Shown here: piece after piece, positions 32,750 through 42,322 of the stretch
Numbering within the stretch: the stretch's first letter is position 1
How the letters are laid out: the number at the start of each line of letters is the position of its first letter
DNA from: Motiliproteus sp036964625
GTDB lineage: Bacteria > Pseudomonadota > Gammaproteobacteria > Pseudomonadales > Balneatricaceae
Direction: 5' to 3'
Assembly (NCBI GenBank): GCA_036964625.1
Contig: JBALTG010000016.1
Coordinates: 1-51,863, forward strand
DNA: 51,863 bases
The notes under the pieces: model-generated
The model's input: only the letters and a program-made list of their open reading frames with translations
Told to the model about the DNA's origin: nothing
The model's database searches: none
Position numbers and translations under genes: made by a program

Positions 32750-34132
32750 TTACGACCGGCTGCTTGAAGCATCAGAGCTCTGTGCCTGACGTTCGAAGTA
32801 CTCGCGCGTCAGCTTGAACACAACCGGGCTCAGCAGCGCCAGTGCGATCAGGTTGGGGATCGCCATCATCGCGTTGAGGGTGTCCGCCAGCAGCCAGACG
32901 AAGTCCAGGCTGATGATGGTGCCCACAGGGACCGCCAGGATCCACAGGATGCGGAACGGTACGATGATCTTGACACCGAACAGGTACTCAGCACAGCGCT
33001 CGCCGTACAGGCTCCAACCCAGGATCGTGGTGAAGGCGAAGATCGCCAGCGAGATCGCCACCAGGTAGTTACCCACACCCGGCAGGGCATCGGCAAAGGC
33101 TGCCGAGGTTAGAGATGCGCCAGACTCGCCACCGGTCCAGAGGCCGGAGGTGATGATGACCAGGCCGGTGATGGAGCAGATGATCAGGGTGTCGATAAAG
33201 GTACCCAGCATCGCGATCAGACCTTGACGTACAGGGTCTTTGGTTTGTGCTGCTGCGTGTGCAATCGGCGCACTACCCAGACCCGCTTCGTTAGAGAACA
33301 CACCCCGTGCTACACCAAAGCGGATCGCCATCCACACTGCCGCACCGGCAAAACCACCTTCAGCCGCCGTACCGGTAAAGGCATGGGTGAAGATCAGGTC
33401 AAGCGCCGCAGGAATTGCATCGGCGTTGATCGCCAGTACGATCAGACCCGCCAGCAGATAAGCGATCGCCATGAACGGTACCAGCATGCCGGCAACGTTA
33501 CCGATACGCTTGATGCCGCCGATCAAAACGGCGCCAGTCAGTACCATCAGGACGATACCGGTGATCCACATCGGCACGCCGAAGTTGGACTCGATCACGT
33601 TGGCAACGGAGTTGGATTGCACGGTGTTACCGATACCAAAACCGGCGATGGTGCCGAAGATGGCGAACATAGTTCCCATCCAGGCCCATTTCTTACCCAG
33701 ACCGTTCTTGATGTAGTACATCGGACCACCGACGTGGTTACCGTGCTCGTCGACCTCGCGGTATTTTACCGCCAGAACGGCCTCGGCGTACTTGGTGGCC
33801 ATACCGACCAGAGCGGTACACCACATCCAGAACAGCGCGCCGGGGCCGCCGAGGAAGATCGCGGTAGCAACACCGGCGATATTACCGGTACCGACGGTGG
33901 CGGACAGGGAGGTCATCAGGGCGTTGAAGGGTGAGATCTCCCCCTCTTTCTGCTCCCCCGCTTTGGTGGTACGACCGTCCCACATCAGTTTGAAACCGGT
34001 GCCCACTTTGAAAAGTGGCATCAGTTTAAGACCCAGTTGCAGGAATAAACCTACCCCCAGGATGAGTACCAGCATCATCGGTCCCCAGACGATGCCGTTG
34101 ACGGTTTTGAGTAGCTCGGTGAGCATCTCCAT
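32750..34132 (-). CDS. sodium:alanine/glycine symporter (AGCS family)
   Basis: This 460-residue inner-membrane transporter couples Na+ to alanine/glycine uptake. It has about 10-11 transmembrane helices and family blocks: NALMTSLSATVGTGNIAGVATAI (the N-terminal signature), GPGALFWMW, GGPMYYI, RFGVARGVFSNEAGLGSAPIAHA and GWSLYGERCAEYLFG. ATG at 34132 follows GAGGGG at six bases. Its place between gcvP and gcvT strongly suggests glycine or serine/alanine import for catabolism. Confidence 0.94.
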   Translation of the reverse strand: MEMLTELLKTVNGIVWGPMMLVLILGVGLFLQLGLKLMPLFKVGTGFKLMWDGRTTKAGEQKEGEISPFNALMTSLSATVGTGNIAGVATAIFLGGPGALFWMWCTALVGMATKYAEAVLAVKYREVDEHGNHVGGPMYYIKNGLGKKWAWMGTMFAIFGTIAGFGIGNTVQSNSVANVIESNFGVPMWITGIVLMVLTGAVLIGGIKRIGNVAGMLVPFMAIAYLLAGLIVLAINADAIPAALDLIFTHAFTGTAAEGGFAGAAVWMAIRFGVARGVFSNEAGLGSAPIAHAAAQTKDPVRQGLIAMLGTFIDTLIICSITGLVIITSGLWTGGESGASLTSAAFADALPGVGNYLVAISLAIFAFTTILGWSLYGERCAEYLFGVKIIVPFRILWILAVPVGTIISLDFVWLLADTLNAMMAIPNLIALALLSPVVFKLTREYFERQAQSSDASSSRS

Positions 34133-34265
34133 GTGTTTCCCCTCGTTATGACTTCTTATAGTTATACCGGCTGCTGCCGACTTGGTGTGCACTCTGTCCG
34201 GGGCGCCACCGCCCTGCTGTTTTGCAACAACTGCGCAGTGTCGATCCAGATAAAATGCGGGGTGT

Positions 34266-34305
34266 AATTTAACCGCTAACGGAGCGATAGTTAACGGGTT
34301 AAATT
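34266..34305. promoter_or_regulatory. inverted repeat upstream of symporter gene
   Basis: AATTTAACC (34266-34274) and GGTTAAATT (34297-34305) form a 9-bp inverted repeat with a 22-bp spacer, in the 304-bp leader before the symporter gene. It may be an operator for an internal promoter. No glycine riboswitch pattern is visible here. Confidence 0.35.
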
Positions 34306-34398
34306 CGTTTTATTCACAAGTATTTTAGGTTAATTAACTTCATCTTCCAGTGTATGCAGTGATACGGGCTTAATGCTGGTTTTGTTGGTTAAATGTGG

Positions 34399-34427
34399 GT
34401 CGGAACGACTCAACGAGCCGTCCGACC
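34399..34427. terminator. hairpin after gcvP
   Basis: GGTCGGA..CGACT and AGCCG.TCCGACC form a near-perfect hairpin about 10 bp after the gcvP stop (minus strand). It lacks a T run; partial termination or mRNA processing is possible. Confidence 0.45.
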
Positions 34428-34436
34428 GCCACCTCG

Positions 34437-37337
34437 CTAGTCGCGATAGCTGTCGATCGACGGACAGCTACAGATGAAATTACGGTCACCGTAGACGTTG
34501 TCGATGCGGTTGCTGGCGGGCCAGAACTTGCTGCTCTTTAGGCTTGCGACCGGGAATACAGCCTGCTCGCGGGTGTAGGCCCGATCCCAATCGGCGCCCA
34601 CTATGTCGGCTTGGGTATGGGGCGCATGTACCAGCGGGTTGTCCTCCAGGCTCCATTGCCCCGACTCCACCTGAGCGATCTCCTGGCGAATCGTCACCAT
34701 CGCTTCGATAAAGCGATCCAGTTCGGCTTTAGATTCGGATTCAGTCGGCTCGATCATCAACGTACCCGCCACCGGGAACGACATGGTCGGAGCGTGGAAA
34801 CCAAAGTCCATCAGCCGCTTGGCGATATCTTCTTCGCTGATACCGGACGCTTCTTTGAGTGGGCGGATATCGATGATGCACTCGTGGGCGACGCGCTGGT
34901 TACGGCCGCGGAACAGAATCGGATAGTGCGCGGACAACTTCTCGGTCACGTAGTTGGCGTTGAGGATCGCCAGTTCGGTTGCACGTTTTAATCCTTCGGC
35001 GCCCAGCAGGGTGCAGTAGGCCCAAGAGATCGGCAGGATTGAGGCGCTTCCGAATGGGGTGGCGGATACCGCGCCCATCTCAGCCTTCGGCCCGTCGATC
35101 GGGCTGACCGCATGGTTGGGAAGGAACGGCGCCAGATGGCTCTTAACGCCGATCGGTCCCATGCCTGGGCCACCGCCGCCATGCGGGATGGCGAAGGTTT
35201 TGTGCAGGTTCAGGTGGGATACATCGGAGCCAATCAGACCGGGCTTGGACAGACCCACCTGGGCGTTCATGTTGGCGCCATCCATATACACCTGGCCGCC
35301 GTTATCGTGAACGATGTCACAGATCGCGGTGATACTCTCCTCGAACACGCCGTGGGTCGACGGGTAGGTGATCATCAGGCAGGACAGGTCGTCCTTGTGT
35401 TGCTCAGCCTTGCTCTTGAGGTCGTCGACATCGACGTTGCCGTTGCTGTCGCACTCGACCACGACCACTTTCATCGCCGCCATCGCTGCTGAAGCTGGGT
35501 TGGTGCCGTGGGCGGAGCTTGGGATCAGGCAGATGTCGCGGTGGCTTTCACCGATACTCTGTTGATACTTACGAATCGCCAGCAGTCCGGCGTATTCGCC
35601 CTGAGCACCCGAGTTGGGTTGCATCGAGACCTTGTCGTAGCCGGTGATTTCGATCAATTGCTGTTCGAACTCTTCGATCAGCTGCATGTAGCCCTGGGCT
35701 TGATCGCGTGGTGCAAAGGGGTGGATGTTGGCAAATTCGGGCCAGCTGACCGGAATCATCTGCGCGGTGGCGTTTAGTTTCATGGTGCACGAACCCAGCG
35801 GAATCATGCCGTGGGTAAGGCTGAAGTCTTTGTTTTCAAGACGCTTGAGATAGCGCAGCATCTCGGTCTCGGAGTGGTAGCTGTTGAACACCGGGTGAGT
35901 CAGGAAGCTTGAGGTGCGACGCAGATCAGCGGGAATGCCATCGCTGAGCCCGGCGCTGATGGCGCTGTCGAGAGTTGCCAGGTCGAGGCCGTTGTCACTG
36001 CCCAAAATCAGGCTCCACAGCTGTTCGATATCAGCCGCGGTGGTTGTCTCGTCGATGCTGATGCCCAGTTTGTCGCTGCCAAGCGGACGCAGGTTCACAC
36101 CTTCAGCATAACAGCGCTCCAGGATAGCTTGCTGCTGGTTACCGACCACCAGAGTCAGGGTATCGAACCAGCTGTTGTGCGCTAGGCTGATCGATTTTTG
36201 CTCCAGACCTTTGGCCAGAATCGTGGTTAGGCGCAGAACCCGTTCGGCGATCCGCTTCAGGCCATCGGGGCCGTGGTAGACGGCATAGAATGAGGCCATG
36301 TTGGCCAGCAGCGCCTGCGCGGTACAGATGTTGGAGTTGGCCTTCTCGCGGCGGATATGTTGCTCGCGAGTCTGCATCGCCATCCGCAGTGCGGGCGTGC
36401 CGTGGCTATCGATCGACTGGCCGATGATACGACCCGGCGTCGAGCGCTTGTAGCTGTCGCGGGTCGCAAAGAAGGCCGCGTGCGGGCCACCAAAGCCCAT
36501 CGGTACACCGAAGCGTTGTGCTGAGCCGAAGACCACATCGGCGCCCAGTTCGCCGGGTGCTTTCAACAGCACCAGACTAAGCAGGTCGGCGGCAACCGCT
36601 ACCAACGCTTTTTGATCGTGAGCCTGTTGGATCAGCGGCTCGATATGGTTGACCTGGCCCTGGGTGCCGGGATATTGCGCCAGGATGCCAAAGGCATCGT
36701 GCTCGGCCAGCAGTTGACTCAAATCGCCAACCAATACCTCAAAGCCGAAGTATTCGGCGCGGGTCTTGACCACGTCCAGCGTCTGCGGATGCACGTCATC
36801 GGCGACCAGGAACAGATTGCTCTTCTTGCGGTTGGCGCGTTTGCACAGCGCCATCGCTTCAGCCGCTGCGGTGGCTTCGTCCAGCAACGAGGCGTTGGCC
36901 AAATCCATGCCGGTCAGGTCCATCGTCATCTGCTGGAAGTTCAGCAGCGCTTCCAGTCGGCCCTGTGCGATCTCGGGCTGATAGGGCGTATACGCGGTGT
37001 ACCAGCCGGGATTTTCCAGTACGTTGCGCAGGATTACGTTGGGGACCAGAGTGTTGTAGTAGCCCGTGCCGATGTAGGATTTGTTGACCTTGTTGCGTGC
37101 CGCGATGGTCTTCAGGTAGGCCAGCACATCACGCTCGCTACGACCACTGCTCACTGCCAACGGCTGGGGCAAACGAATGGACTCGGGAACCGTCTGATCG
37201 ATCAACGCTTCGATTGAATTCAGTCCGAGTTCGGCCAGCATCTGCTGGACCTGGCTATCATCAGGACCGAGGTGGCGGTCGCTGAACTCGAGCGGATGGG
37301 TCAACGCAGTCAGGCGGGGAAGAGTCGCGGCATTCAT
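34437..37337 (-). CDS. gcvP: glycine dehydrogenase (decarboxylating), P protein
   Basis: The PLP enzyme that decarboxylates glycine and loads the aminomethyl group on GcvH. It is the 966-residue single-chain form, normal for gammaproteobacteria. Visible blocks: RHLGPDDSQ, GTGYYNTLVPNVILRN, YTPYQPEIAQGRLEALLNFQ, SLLDEATAAAEAM, LTHGMIPLGSCTMKLNA, PNSGAQGEYAGL, SSAHGTNPASAAM, and HLNLHKTFAIPHGGGGPG with the PLP lysine near residue 700. ATG at 37337 has CAGGA seven bases upstream. It follows gcvH directly. Confidence 0.97.
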   Translation of the reverse strand: MNAATLPRLTALTHPLEFSDRHLGPDDSQVQQMLAELGLNSIEALIDQTVPESIRLPQPLAVSSGRSERDVLAYLKTIAARNKVNKSYIGTGYYNTLVPNVILRNVLENPGWYTAYTPYQPEIAQGRLEALLNFQQMTMDLTGMDLANASLLDEATAAAEAMALCKRANRKKSNLFLVADDVHPQTLDVVKTRAEYFGFEVLVGDLSQLLAEHDAFGILAQYPGTQGQVNHIEPLIQQAHDQKALVAVAADLLSLVLLKAPGELGADVVFGSAQRFGVPMGFGGPHAAFFATRDSYKRSTPGRIIGQSIDSHGTPALRMAMQTREQHIRREKANSNICTAQALLANMASFYAVYHGPDGLKRIAERVLRLTTILAKGLEQKSISLAHNSWFDTLTLVVGNQQQAILERCYAEGVNLRPLGSDKLGISIDETTTAADIEQLWSLILGSDNGLDLATLDSAISAGLSDGIPADLRRTSSFLTHPVFNSYHSETEMLRYLKRLENKDFSLTHGMIPLGSCTMKLNATAQMIPVSWPEFANIHPFAPRDQAQGYMQLIEEFEQQLIEITGYDKVSMQPNSGAQGEYAGLLAIRKYQQSIGESHRDICLIPSSAHGTNPASAAMAAMKVVVVECDSNGNVDVDDLKSKAEQHKDDLSCLMITYPSTHGVFEESITAICDIVHDNGGQVYMDGANMNAQVGLSKPGLIGSDVSHLNLHKTFAIPHGGGGPGMGPIGVKSHLAPFLPNHAVSPIDGPKAEMGAVSATPFGSASILPISWAYCTLLGAEGLKRATELAILNANYVTEKLSAHYPILFRGRNQRVAHECIIDIRPLKEASGISEEDIAKRLMDFGFHAPTMSFPVAGTLMIEPTESESKAELDRFIEAMVTIRQEIAQVESGQWSLEDNPLVHAPHTQADIVGADWDRAYTREQAVFPVASLKSSKFWPASNRIDNVYGDRNFICSCPSIDSYRD

Positions 37338-37428
37338 AGGCAATCCTGTTATCACAGCGGGCCCTCAAGGGCAGCAAGCTTGGGTATTCGCAGCAGCTAA
37401 GTGGCTGGCCGCTGCGCTATTAGAGCAG

Positions 37429-37821
37429 TTACTCGCTAGCAGCGACGATCTCTGCGTAGGTTGTAGCGTCCATTAAGGCCGCGATTGCAGCGCTATCGCT
37501 GGGGCGGATTTTGGCGATCCAGCCTTCACCGAAGGGGTCTTCGTTGATGGTCTCTGGGGCGTCTTCCAAGGCTTCGTTGATGGCGATGATCTGGCCCGCG
37601 ATGGGGCAGTAGATATCGGAGGCGGCCTTGACCGACTCGACCAGGGAGAACTCTTCACCGGCTTCCAGCTCACGCCCAACCTCGGGAACTTCAACAAAAA
37701 CCACGTCGCCCAGCAGCTCCTGGGCATGGTCGGAGATGCCCACGGTAACGGTGCCGTCACCGTTGTCCAGTACCCACTCGTGGCTCTTGGCAAAACGCAG
37801 GTTGCTTGGGATATTGCTCAT
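37429..37821 (-). CDS. gcvH: glycine cleavage system H protein
   Basis: The lipoyl carrier protein of the glycine cleavage system, 130 residues. SHEWV near the start, GISDHAQELLGDVVFVEVPEVG, and SLVESVKAASDIYCPI with the lipoylated Lys65 define it. It ends with GEGWIAKI. I chose ATG at 37821, behind AGGAAGACG; the frame upstream of it overlaps glyA and is not conserved. A G10 tract lies 39 bp upstream. Confidence 0.96.
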   Translation of the reverse strand: MSNIPSNLRFAKSHEWVLDNGDGTVTVGISDHAQELLGDVVFVEVPEVGRELEAGEEFSLVESVKAASDIYCPIAGQIIAINEALEDAPETINEDPFGEGWIAKIRPSDSAAIAALMDATTYAEIVAASE

Positions 37822-37859
37822 AATCGTCTTCCTGAATGTCTGTTTACTAATGTCTGAAC

Positions 37860-37869
37860 GGGGGGGGGG
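37860..37869. repeat. homopolymeric G10 tract between glyA and gcvH
   Basis: Ten consecutive G residues (C on the coding strand) occupy the glyA-gcvH spacer. Such tracts can vary in length by slippage and also attract sequencing errors. Confidence 0.8.
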
Positions 37870-37919
37870 TAGCGGCCGTTGACCGGCTGCTAACCCGGTC
37901 TTATCGGTATCGCCGCGGT

Positions 37920-39224
37920 TTATCGATACAGCGGGAAACGTTTGCACAGGTTTTCGACTTCGTCGCGCACCTGGTTTTCGATCTTGGCGTTGTCGTCCGG
38001 ATTTGCTGCCAGACCGTCGAGTACGTCGCTGATCAGGTGGCCGATGCGCTGGAATTCATCAACGCCGAAGCCACGGCTGGTGCCTGCCGGGGTGCCGATA
38101 CGAATACCGGAGGTGACCATCGGCTTTTCCGGATCGAAGGGGATGCCGTTTTTGTTGCAGGTGATACCGGCACGCTCCAGGCTCTCTTCGACCGCGTTGC
38201 CTTTAAGGCCCTTGGGACGCAGATCAACCAGCATCAGATGGGTATCGGTGCCACCGGTGACGATGTCGCAACCGCGCTCGACCATCACTGCGGCCAGTGC
38301 CTTGGCGTTGTCCAAGACCTGCTGGATGTAATCGCTGAACTGGGGCTGTAGCGCTTCACCGAAGGCCACGGCCTTGGCGGCAATAACATGCATCAACGGG
38401 CCGCCTTGCAGACCGGGGAATACGGCGGAGTTGATCTTCTTGCCCAGCTCCAAATTGTTGGACAGGATCATGCCGCCACGAGGACCGCGCAGGGTCTTGT
38501 GGGTAGTGGTGGTCACAATATCGGCATACGGCAGTGGGCTGGGGTGCTTGCCGGTAGCGATCAGGCCGGCGATGTGCGCCATGTCGACCATCAGGTAAGC
38601 ACCGACCTTATCGGCGATGGCACGGAAGCGGGCGAAGTCGATCTCGCGTGGAATAGCAGAGCCACCGGCAATGATCAATTTAGGCTGGTGTTCAACCGCC
38701 AGCGCTTCTACGGCATCGTAGTCGATCCGGCAATCGCTTTCGCTGACGCCGTACTGAACCGCGTTGAACCACTTACCGGACAGCGCCGGACGGGCACCGT
38801 GGGTCAGGTGACCACCGGCGTCCAGTGACATGCCGAGGATGGTATCGCCGGGCTGCAGCAGTGCCAGCATCACCGCGCCGTTGGCCTGAGCGCCGGAATG
38901 GGGCTGAACATTGATGTACGCGCAGTTGAACAGCTGCTTGGCACGATCGATCGCCAGCGCTTCCACTTCGTCAGCATACTCACAACCACCGTAGTAGCGC
39001 CGACCGACGTAACCTTCGGCGTACTTGTTAGTCAGTACCGTGCCCTGAGCTTCCATGACCGCTTTGGAGGTGATGTTCTCGGAGGCGATCAGTTCGATCT
39101 GGCGCTCTTGACGGTCAAATTCTCGCTCAACCGAGGCGTTGATGGCGGCGTCGATATCGGACAGTCCGGCAGTGAAAAAGCTTTCACGCTGTGCATCGTT
39201 GGCATACAGCTGGCTGATAGTCAT
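37920..39224 (-). CDS. glyA: serine hydroxymethyltransferase
   Basis: This PLP enzyme interconverts serine and glycine with tetrahydrofolate. It has 434 residues, slightly longer than the usual 417-420. RQIELIASENITSKAVMEAQG, KYAEGYVGRRYYGGCEYAD, NVQPHSGAQANGAV, VDMAHIAGLIA and VTTTTHKTLRGPRGG (PLP Lys243) are present. GAGGAA precedes the ATG. It lies 39 bp after sdaA. Being in a catabolic serine/glycine run, it may be a specialised second copy, as in Pseudomonas glyA2. Confidence 0.96.
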   Translation of the reverse strand: MTISQLYANDAQRESFFTAGLSDIDAAINASVEREFDRQERQIELIASENITSKAVMEAQGTVLTNKYAEGYVGRRYYGGCEYADEVEALAIDRAKQLFNCAYINVQPHSGAQANGAVMLALLQPGDTILGMSLDAGGHLTHGARPALSGKWFNAVQYGVSESDCRIDYDAVEALAVEHQPKLIIAGGSAIPREIDFARFRAIADKVGAYLMVDMAHIAGLIATGKHPSPLPYADIVTTTTHKTLRGPRGGMILSNNLELGKKINSAVFPGLQGGPLMHVIAAKAVAFGEALQPQFSDYIQQVLDNAKALAAVMVERGCDIVTGGTDTHLMLVDLRPKGLKGNAVEESLERAGITCNKNGIPFDPEKPMVTSGIRIGTPAGTSRGFGVDEFQRIGHLISDVLDGLAANPDDNAKIENQVRDEVENLCKRFPLYR

Positions 39225-39263
39225 CTCAATTCCTCTTGCTATGGTTTTTATTTGTAATGTTTA

Positions 39264-40643
39264 TCAGCAGGCGACCACGTTAACCGCCAGTCCGCCTTCT
39301 GAGGTTTCTTTGTACTTAGTCTGCATGTCGGCACCGGTCTGGCGCATGGTTTCGATCACGCTATCGAGCGGTACGTGGTGGGATCCGTCACCGCGTAGCG
39401 CCAGCCGGGCAGCATTGATCGCCTTGACCGCACCCATAGTGTTGCGCTCGATGCAGGGCACCTGAACCAAGCCGCCAATCGGATCGCAGGTTAGACCCAG
39501 GTTGTGTTCCATACCGATCTCGGCGGCGTTTTCGATCTGTGCGTTAGTACCGCCCATCACAGCGGCCAAACCGGCTGCCGCCATCGAGCAAGCCACGCCG
39601 ACTTCGCCCTGGCAACCGACTTCGGCAGCGGAGATCGAGGCGTTCTTCTTATACAGCATGCCGATGGCGCCGGACGTTGCCAGGAACGTGAAGATGCCCG
39701 CTTCGTTGGCGCCGGGAATAAAACGGTGGTAGTAGGCTAATACGGCTGGAATCACCCCGGCAGCACCGTTGGTGGGTGCGGTCACAACGCGGCCACCGGC
39801 GGCGTTCTCTTCGTTGACCGCCATGGCGTAGAGGTTGATCCAGTCCATCACGCTGAGCGGATCGCTGAGGGCCGCCTCAGGACGATCGGTCAACTCTTTG
39901 CGTAACAGGTAGGCGCGGCGTTGCAAACCGAGACCGCCGGGCAGTACGCCGCGTTCACGGCAGCCGCGCTCGATGCTGGCTTCCATCACTTGCCACAGCT
40001 GGCGCAGGTTGGCTTCTACATCTACTTCGCTGCGCATCGCTTTTTCATTGGTCAACACTAGCTCAGCAATGCTCAGGCCGCTCTCTTTGCAGCGCTCAAG
40101 CAGCTCCAGACCGGTTTCAAACGGATAGGGGATCGGCAGGTTGGCCGATGCGTTGGCGGGTTGCGAGATCTGATCTTCGCAGAGCACAAAGCCGCCGCCG
40201 ATAGAAAAATAGAGTTTGCTGATCAGTCGGATACCGGCCTGGTCGAACAACTCGAAGCGGATGCCGTTGGGATGCTGGGGCAGCGTTTCGCCAAACAGGA
40301 AACAAAGATCGCGGCTTTCATCGAAGGGGATCTCAATTTTTCCAGCCAGTCGTAGTTTATGGGCGCTGCGGATCGCGGAGATCTTGCTGGGGACGGTATC
40401 AGGGTCGATCTGGTCGGGTACGTCACCCATCAGCCCGAGCATCGAGGCGATGTCGGTTGCGTGACCCTTGCCGGTCATCGCCAGCGAACCGTACAGCGAG
40501 ACGCGTACCCGACCTGCCTGGACAAGTAGATCGTTGGATTCGAGCAGGGCTAGAAAGCGCTGGGCGGCCCACATGGGTCCCACGGTATGGGAACTGGACG
40601 GACCTATGCCGACTTTGAACAGATCAAAAAGACTCAGTGACAT
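39264..40643 (-). CDS. sdaA: L-serine dehydratase, single-chain [4Fe-4S] type
   Basis: SdaA deaminates L-serine to pyruvate and ammonia. It is a 459-residue fusion of the beta-like (SLFDLFKVGIGPSSSHTVGPM) and alpha-like parts, including APTNGAAGVIPAVL. The cluster-binding cysteines lie in GCQGEVGVACSMA, CDPIGGLVQVPC and possibly the C-terminal Cys. ATG at 40643 is preceded by CCGGAG. It is the promoter-proximal gene of the serine/glycine run and is divergent from the XRE-cupin regulator, so the cluster is built to burn serine and glycine. Confidence 0.95.
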   Translation of the reverse strand: MSLSLFDLFKVGIGPSSSHTVGPMWAAQRFLALLESNDLLVQAGRVRVSLYGSLAMTGKGHATDIASMLGLMGDVPDQIDPDTVPSKISAIRSAHKLRLAGKIEIPFDESRDLCFLFGETLPQHPNGIRFELFDQAGIRLISKLYFSIGGGFVLCEDQISQPANASANLPIPYPFETGLELLERCKESGLSIAELVLTNEKAMRSEVDVEANLRQLWQVMEASIERGCRERGVLPGGLGLQRRAYLLRKELTDRPEAALSDPLSVMDWINLYAMAVNEENAAGGRVVTAPTNGAAGVIPAVLAYYHRFIPGANEAGIFTFLATSGAIGMLYKKNASISAAEVGCQGEVGVACSMAAAGLAAVMGGTNAQIENAAEIGMEHNLGLTCDPIGGLVQVPCIERNTMGAVKAINAARLALRGDGSHHVPLDSVIETMRQTGADMQTKYKETSEGGLAVNVVAC

Positions 40644-40775
40644 CTTGTTGCTCCGGGGCGAGGCGTTTGCCTGCGGTTTGTTGTTATAACGCACGGGTTG
40701 CTGTCTCATGCTGCCGGTGCGTTTTTTGATCGATTTTGAAAGATTACCCCTAGATGGAAACTCAGTCAACAAATA

Positions 40776-40789
40776 TTTCCTATACGAAA
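40776..40789. promoter_or_regulatory. operator candidate between sdaA and XRE-cupin gene
   Basis: TTTCcTATAcGAAA is a near-palindrome in the middle of the 302-bp divergent promoter region. A separate direct repeat, GGAAACTCA, occurs at 40756-40764 and 40925-40933, flanking the region. These are plausible sites for the adjacent HTH regulator. Confidence 0.4.
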
Positions 40790-40945
40790 CTTGTGTCTTG
40801 ATCTGTGGCTGCTAGGGTTGCCGGTGGGTAATTGGTGCTCTGATGGGATTGCTGTATCATCGACAGTGGTCCTGGCGGCGCCCGCTGCTGTGGAGTGTTT
40901 CAATGTTTTTCTGAGTTTACTTTAGGAAACTCACGGAGTAGACGC

Positions 40946-41614
40946 ATGTCGGATAGCCAGGTTCCATTATCGATGCTGGATAAAGAGCGGCAAAAAGAGC
41001 GCGCTTCTGAATTAAAGGGAGGTCGGGATGAGTGGCAGGCAGGCGTCGATGCCCAGATGACCGAGCTGCAGCTGGGGAAGCGGGTTCGGGAGATCCGGCT
41101 GAGCCATAACCTGACTCTGGAGGAGGCCAGTCAGCGTACCGGCCTGGCACGCTCCACGCTGTCCAAGATAGAGAACGAGCAGCTCTCACCCACCTTTCAG
41201 GCAGTGCAGAAACTGGCCAAAGGGCTCAATATTGATATCCCTCAGTTGTTCAGCAGCGCCAAAGAATCGCGCAGCGCCGGCCGCCGTGATATCACTCGGG
41301 CGGGTCAGGGCCGGACGCATCCAACGCCGACTTATGAGCATGAGATGCTCGCCAGCCAGTTGACCAATAAGCGCATGCTGCCGTACCGGTCCACGGTTCG
41401 ATCGCGCACGTTCGATGACTACCCCAGCTGGGTGCGCCACGACGGTGAAGAGTTTCTGTTGGTGCTCAGCGGCCGGGTGCGCTTTTATACCGAGTTTTAT
41501 GAACCAGTTGAGTTGGATACCGGCGATAGCAGTTATTACGACGCCAGCATGGGGCACGCGCTGGTTTCGATCAGCGAGGAGGATGCTGAGGTGTTATGGG
41601 TGACCTCGAGTTAA
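40946..41614 (+). CDS. XRE-family regulator with C-terminal cupin domain
   Basis: This 222-residue regulator has an XRE HTH at about 43-101 (LGKRVREIRLSHNLTLEEASQRTGLARSTLSKIENEQLSPTF) and a cupin sensor domain at about 145-220 (HDGEEFLLVLSGRVRFY, LDTGDSSYYDASMGHAL). Such proteins commonly sense amino acids or small metabolites. ATG at 40946 follows GGAG at seven bases. Divergent transcription from sdaA-glyA-gcvHP makes it the likely controller of that run, in place of the TyrR-like regulator found in Pseudomonas. Confidence 0.92.
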   Translation: MSDSQVPLSMLDKERQKERASELKGGRDEWQAGVDAQMTELQLGKRVREIRLSHNLTLEEASQRTGLARSTLSKIENEQLSPTFQAVQKLAKGLNIDIPQLFSSAKESRSAGRRDITRAGQGRTHPTPTYEHEMLASQLTNKRMLPYRSTVRSRTFDDYPSWVRHDGEEFLLVLSGRVRFYTEFYEPVELDTGDSSYYDASMGHALVSISEEDAEVLWVTSS

Positions 41615-41700
41615 ACCCCGGCGCCGCAGTTATTACCCTTAAGGCCGCTGGAGGCCTGTTATTCTACCGTAGCAGGCAGGCTGCGCGCTGTTTTCAGCGA

Positions 41701-42132
41701 TCACGCCATCATGGCTGCAATATCTTCAGCAGAGGGCATGCTATCGAAGTGCGGCAGATCAGCATTGATCTGGCTCCAGCTGACCGCATTGGCTGCGTAG
41801 ACAACCATTTGCGGCTGAAACACCTCCGGTGTATCCAGGCTGGACGCACGCACAAATACCATCCCGGGCATAGACGAATTCTTAGAGTAGATCGCTGAGC
41901 CGCAGTTGGGGCAGAAGCCGCGGCTAACCAGGTTGCCACTGTCTGCGGCGGAGTCATAGAAGCGCAGCTCACCCGTAAGCCGAAAATCAGACTCGGTCAC
42001 AATCATATGCGAGCAGTGGCTGGTGCCGCTGGACTTACGACAGGCGGTGCAGTGGCAGTGACCGCCCCCCAGCTCCGCTTTTCCTTGATAGGTTACCGCT
42101 CTGCATAGGCAGCTGCCGCTAAATGTGGGCAT
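41701..42132 (-). CDS. GFA-family zinc-binding protein
   Basis: This 143-residue member of the GFA (glutathione-dependent formaldehyde-activating enzyme-like) family has zinc ligands in SCLC (Cys8, Cys10), HCHCTAC (Cys26, Cys28, Cys31) and FCPNCGS (Cys74, Cys77). Most family members are of unknown activity, so formaldehyde metabolism should not be assumed. ATG at 42132 follows GGAG. It converges with the XRE-cupin gene. Confidence 0.9.
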   Translation of the reverse strand: MPTFSGSCLCRAVTYQGKAELGGGHCHCTACRKSSGTSHCSHMIVTESDFRLTGELRFYDSAADSGNLVSRGFCPNCGSAIYSKNSSMPGMVFVRASSLDTPEVFQPQMVVYAANAVSWSQINADLPHFDSMPSAEDIAAMMA

Positions 42133-42322
42133 GATCAGGCTCCGGTTAATTAATTGTATTATCCAAGTACTAGTCTCTTGGTTGCGTATTGCAAGTAATT
42201 GATGGTCGAGACGTGGTGACGGGATCCTCAGGCTCTCGCACAAACTGACACCATGCCCGCACTCATGTCTGTGCTCTGGCAGAGATAAACGTTTTCAGAA
42301 TTGAAATATCAGGGAGATCGAC

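Noticed and set aside
33224..33934. 236-codon plus-strand open frame
   Set aside because: Antisense to the AGCS symporter gene, low-complexity composition, no ribosome-binding site.
34133..34436. glycine riboswitch before the symporter gene
   Set aside because: The context is right, but I could not find the paired conserved glycine aptamer cores. The leader shows only an inverted repeat and a gcvP hairpin. The same holds for the gcvT leader at 32466-32749. A covariance-model search would settle it.
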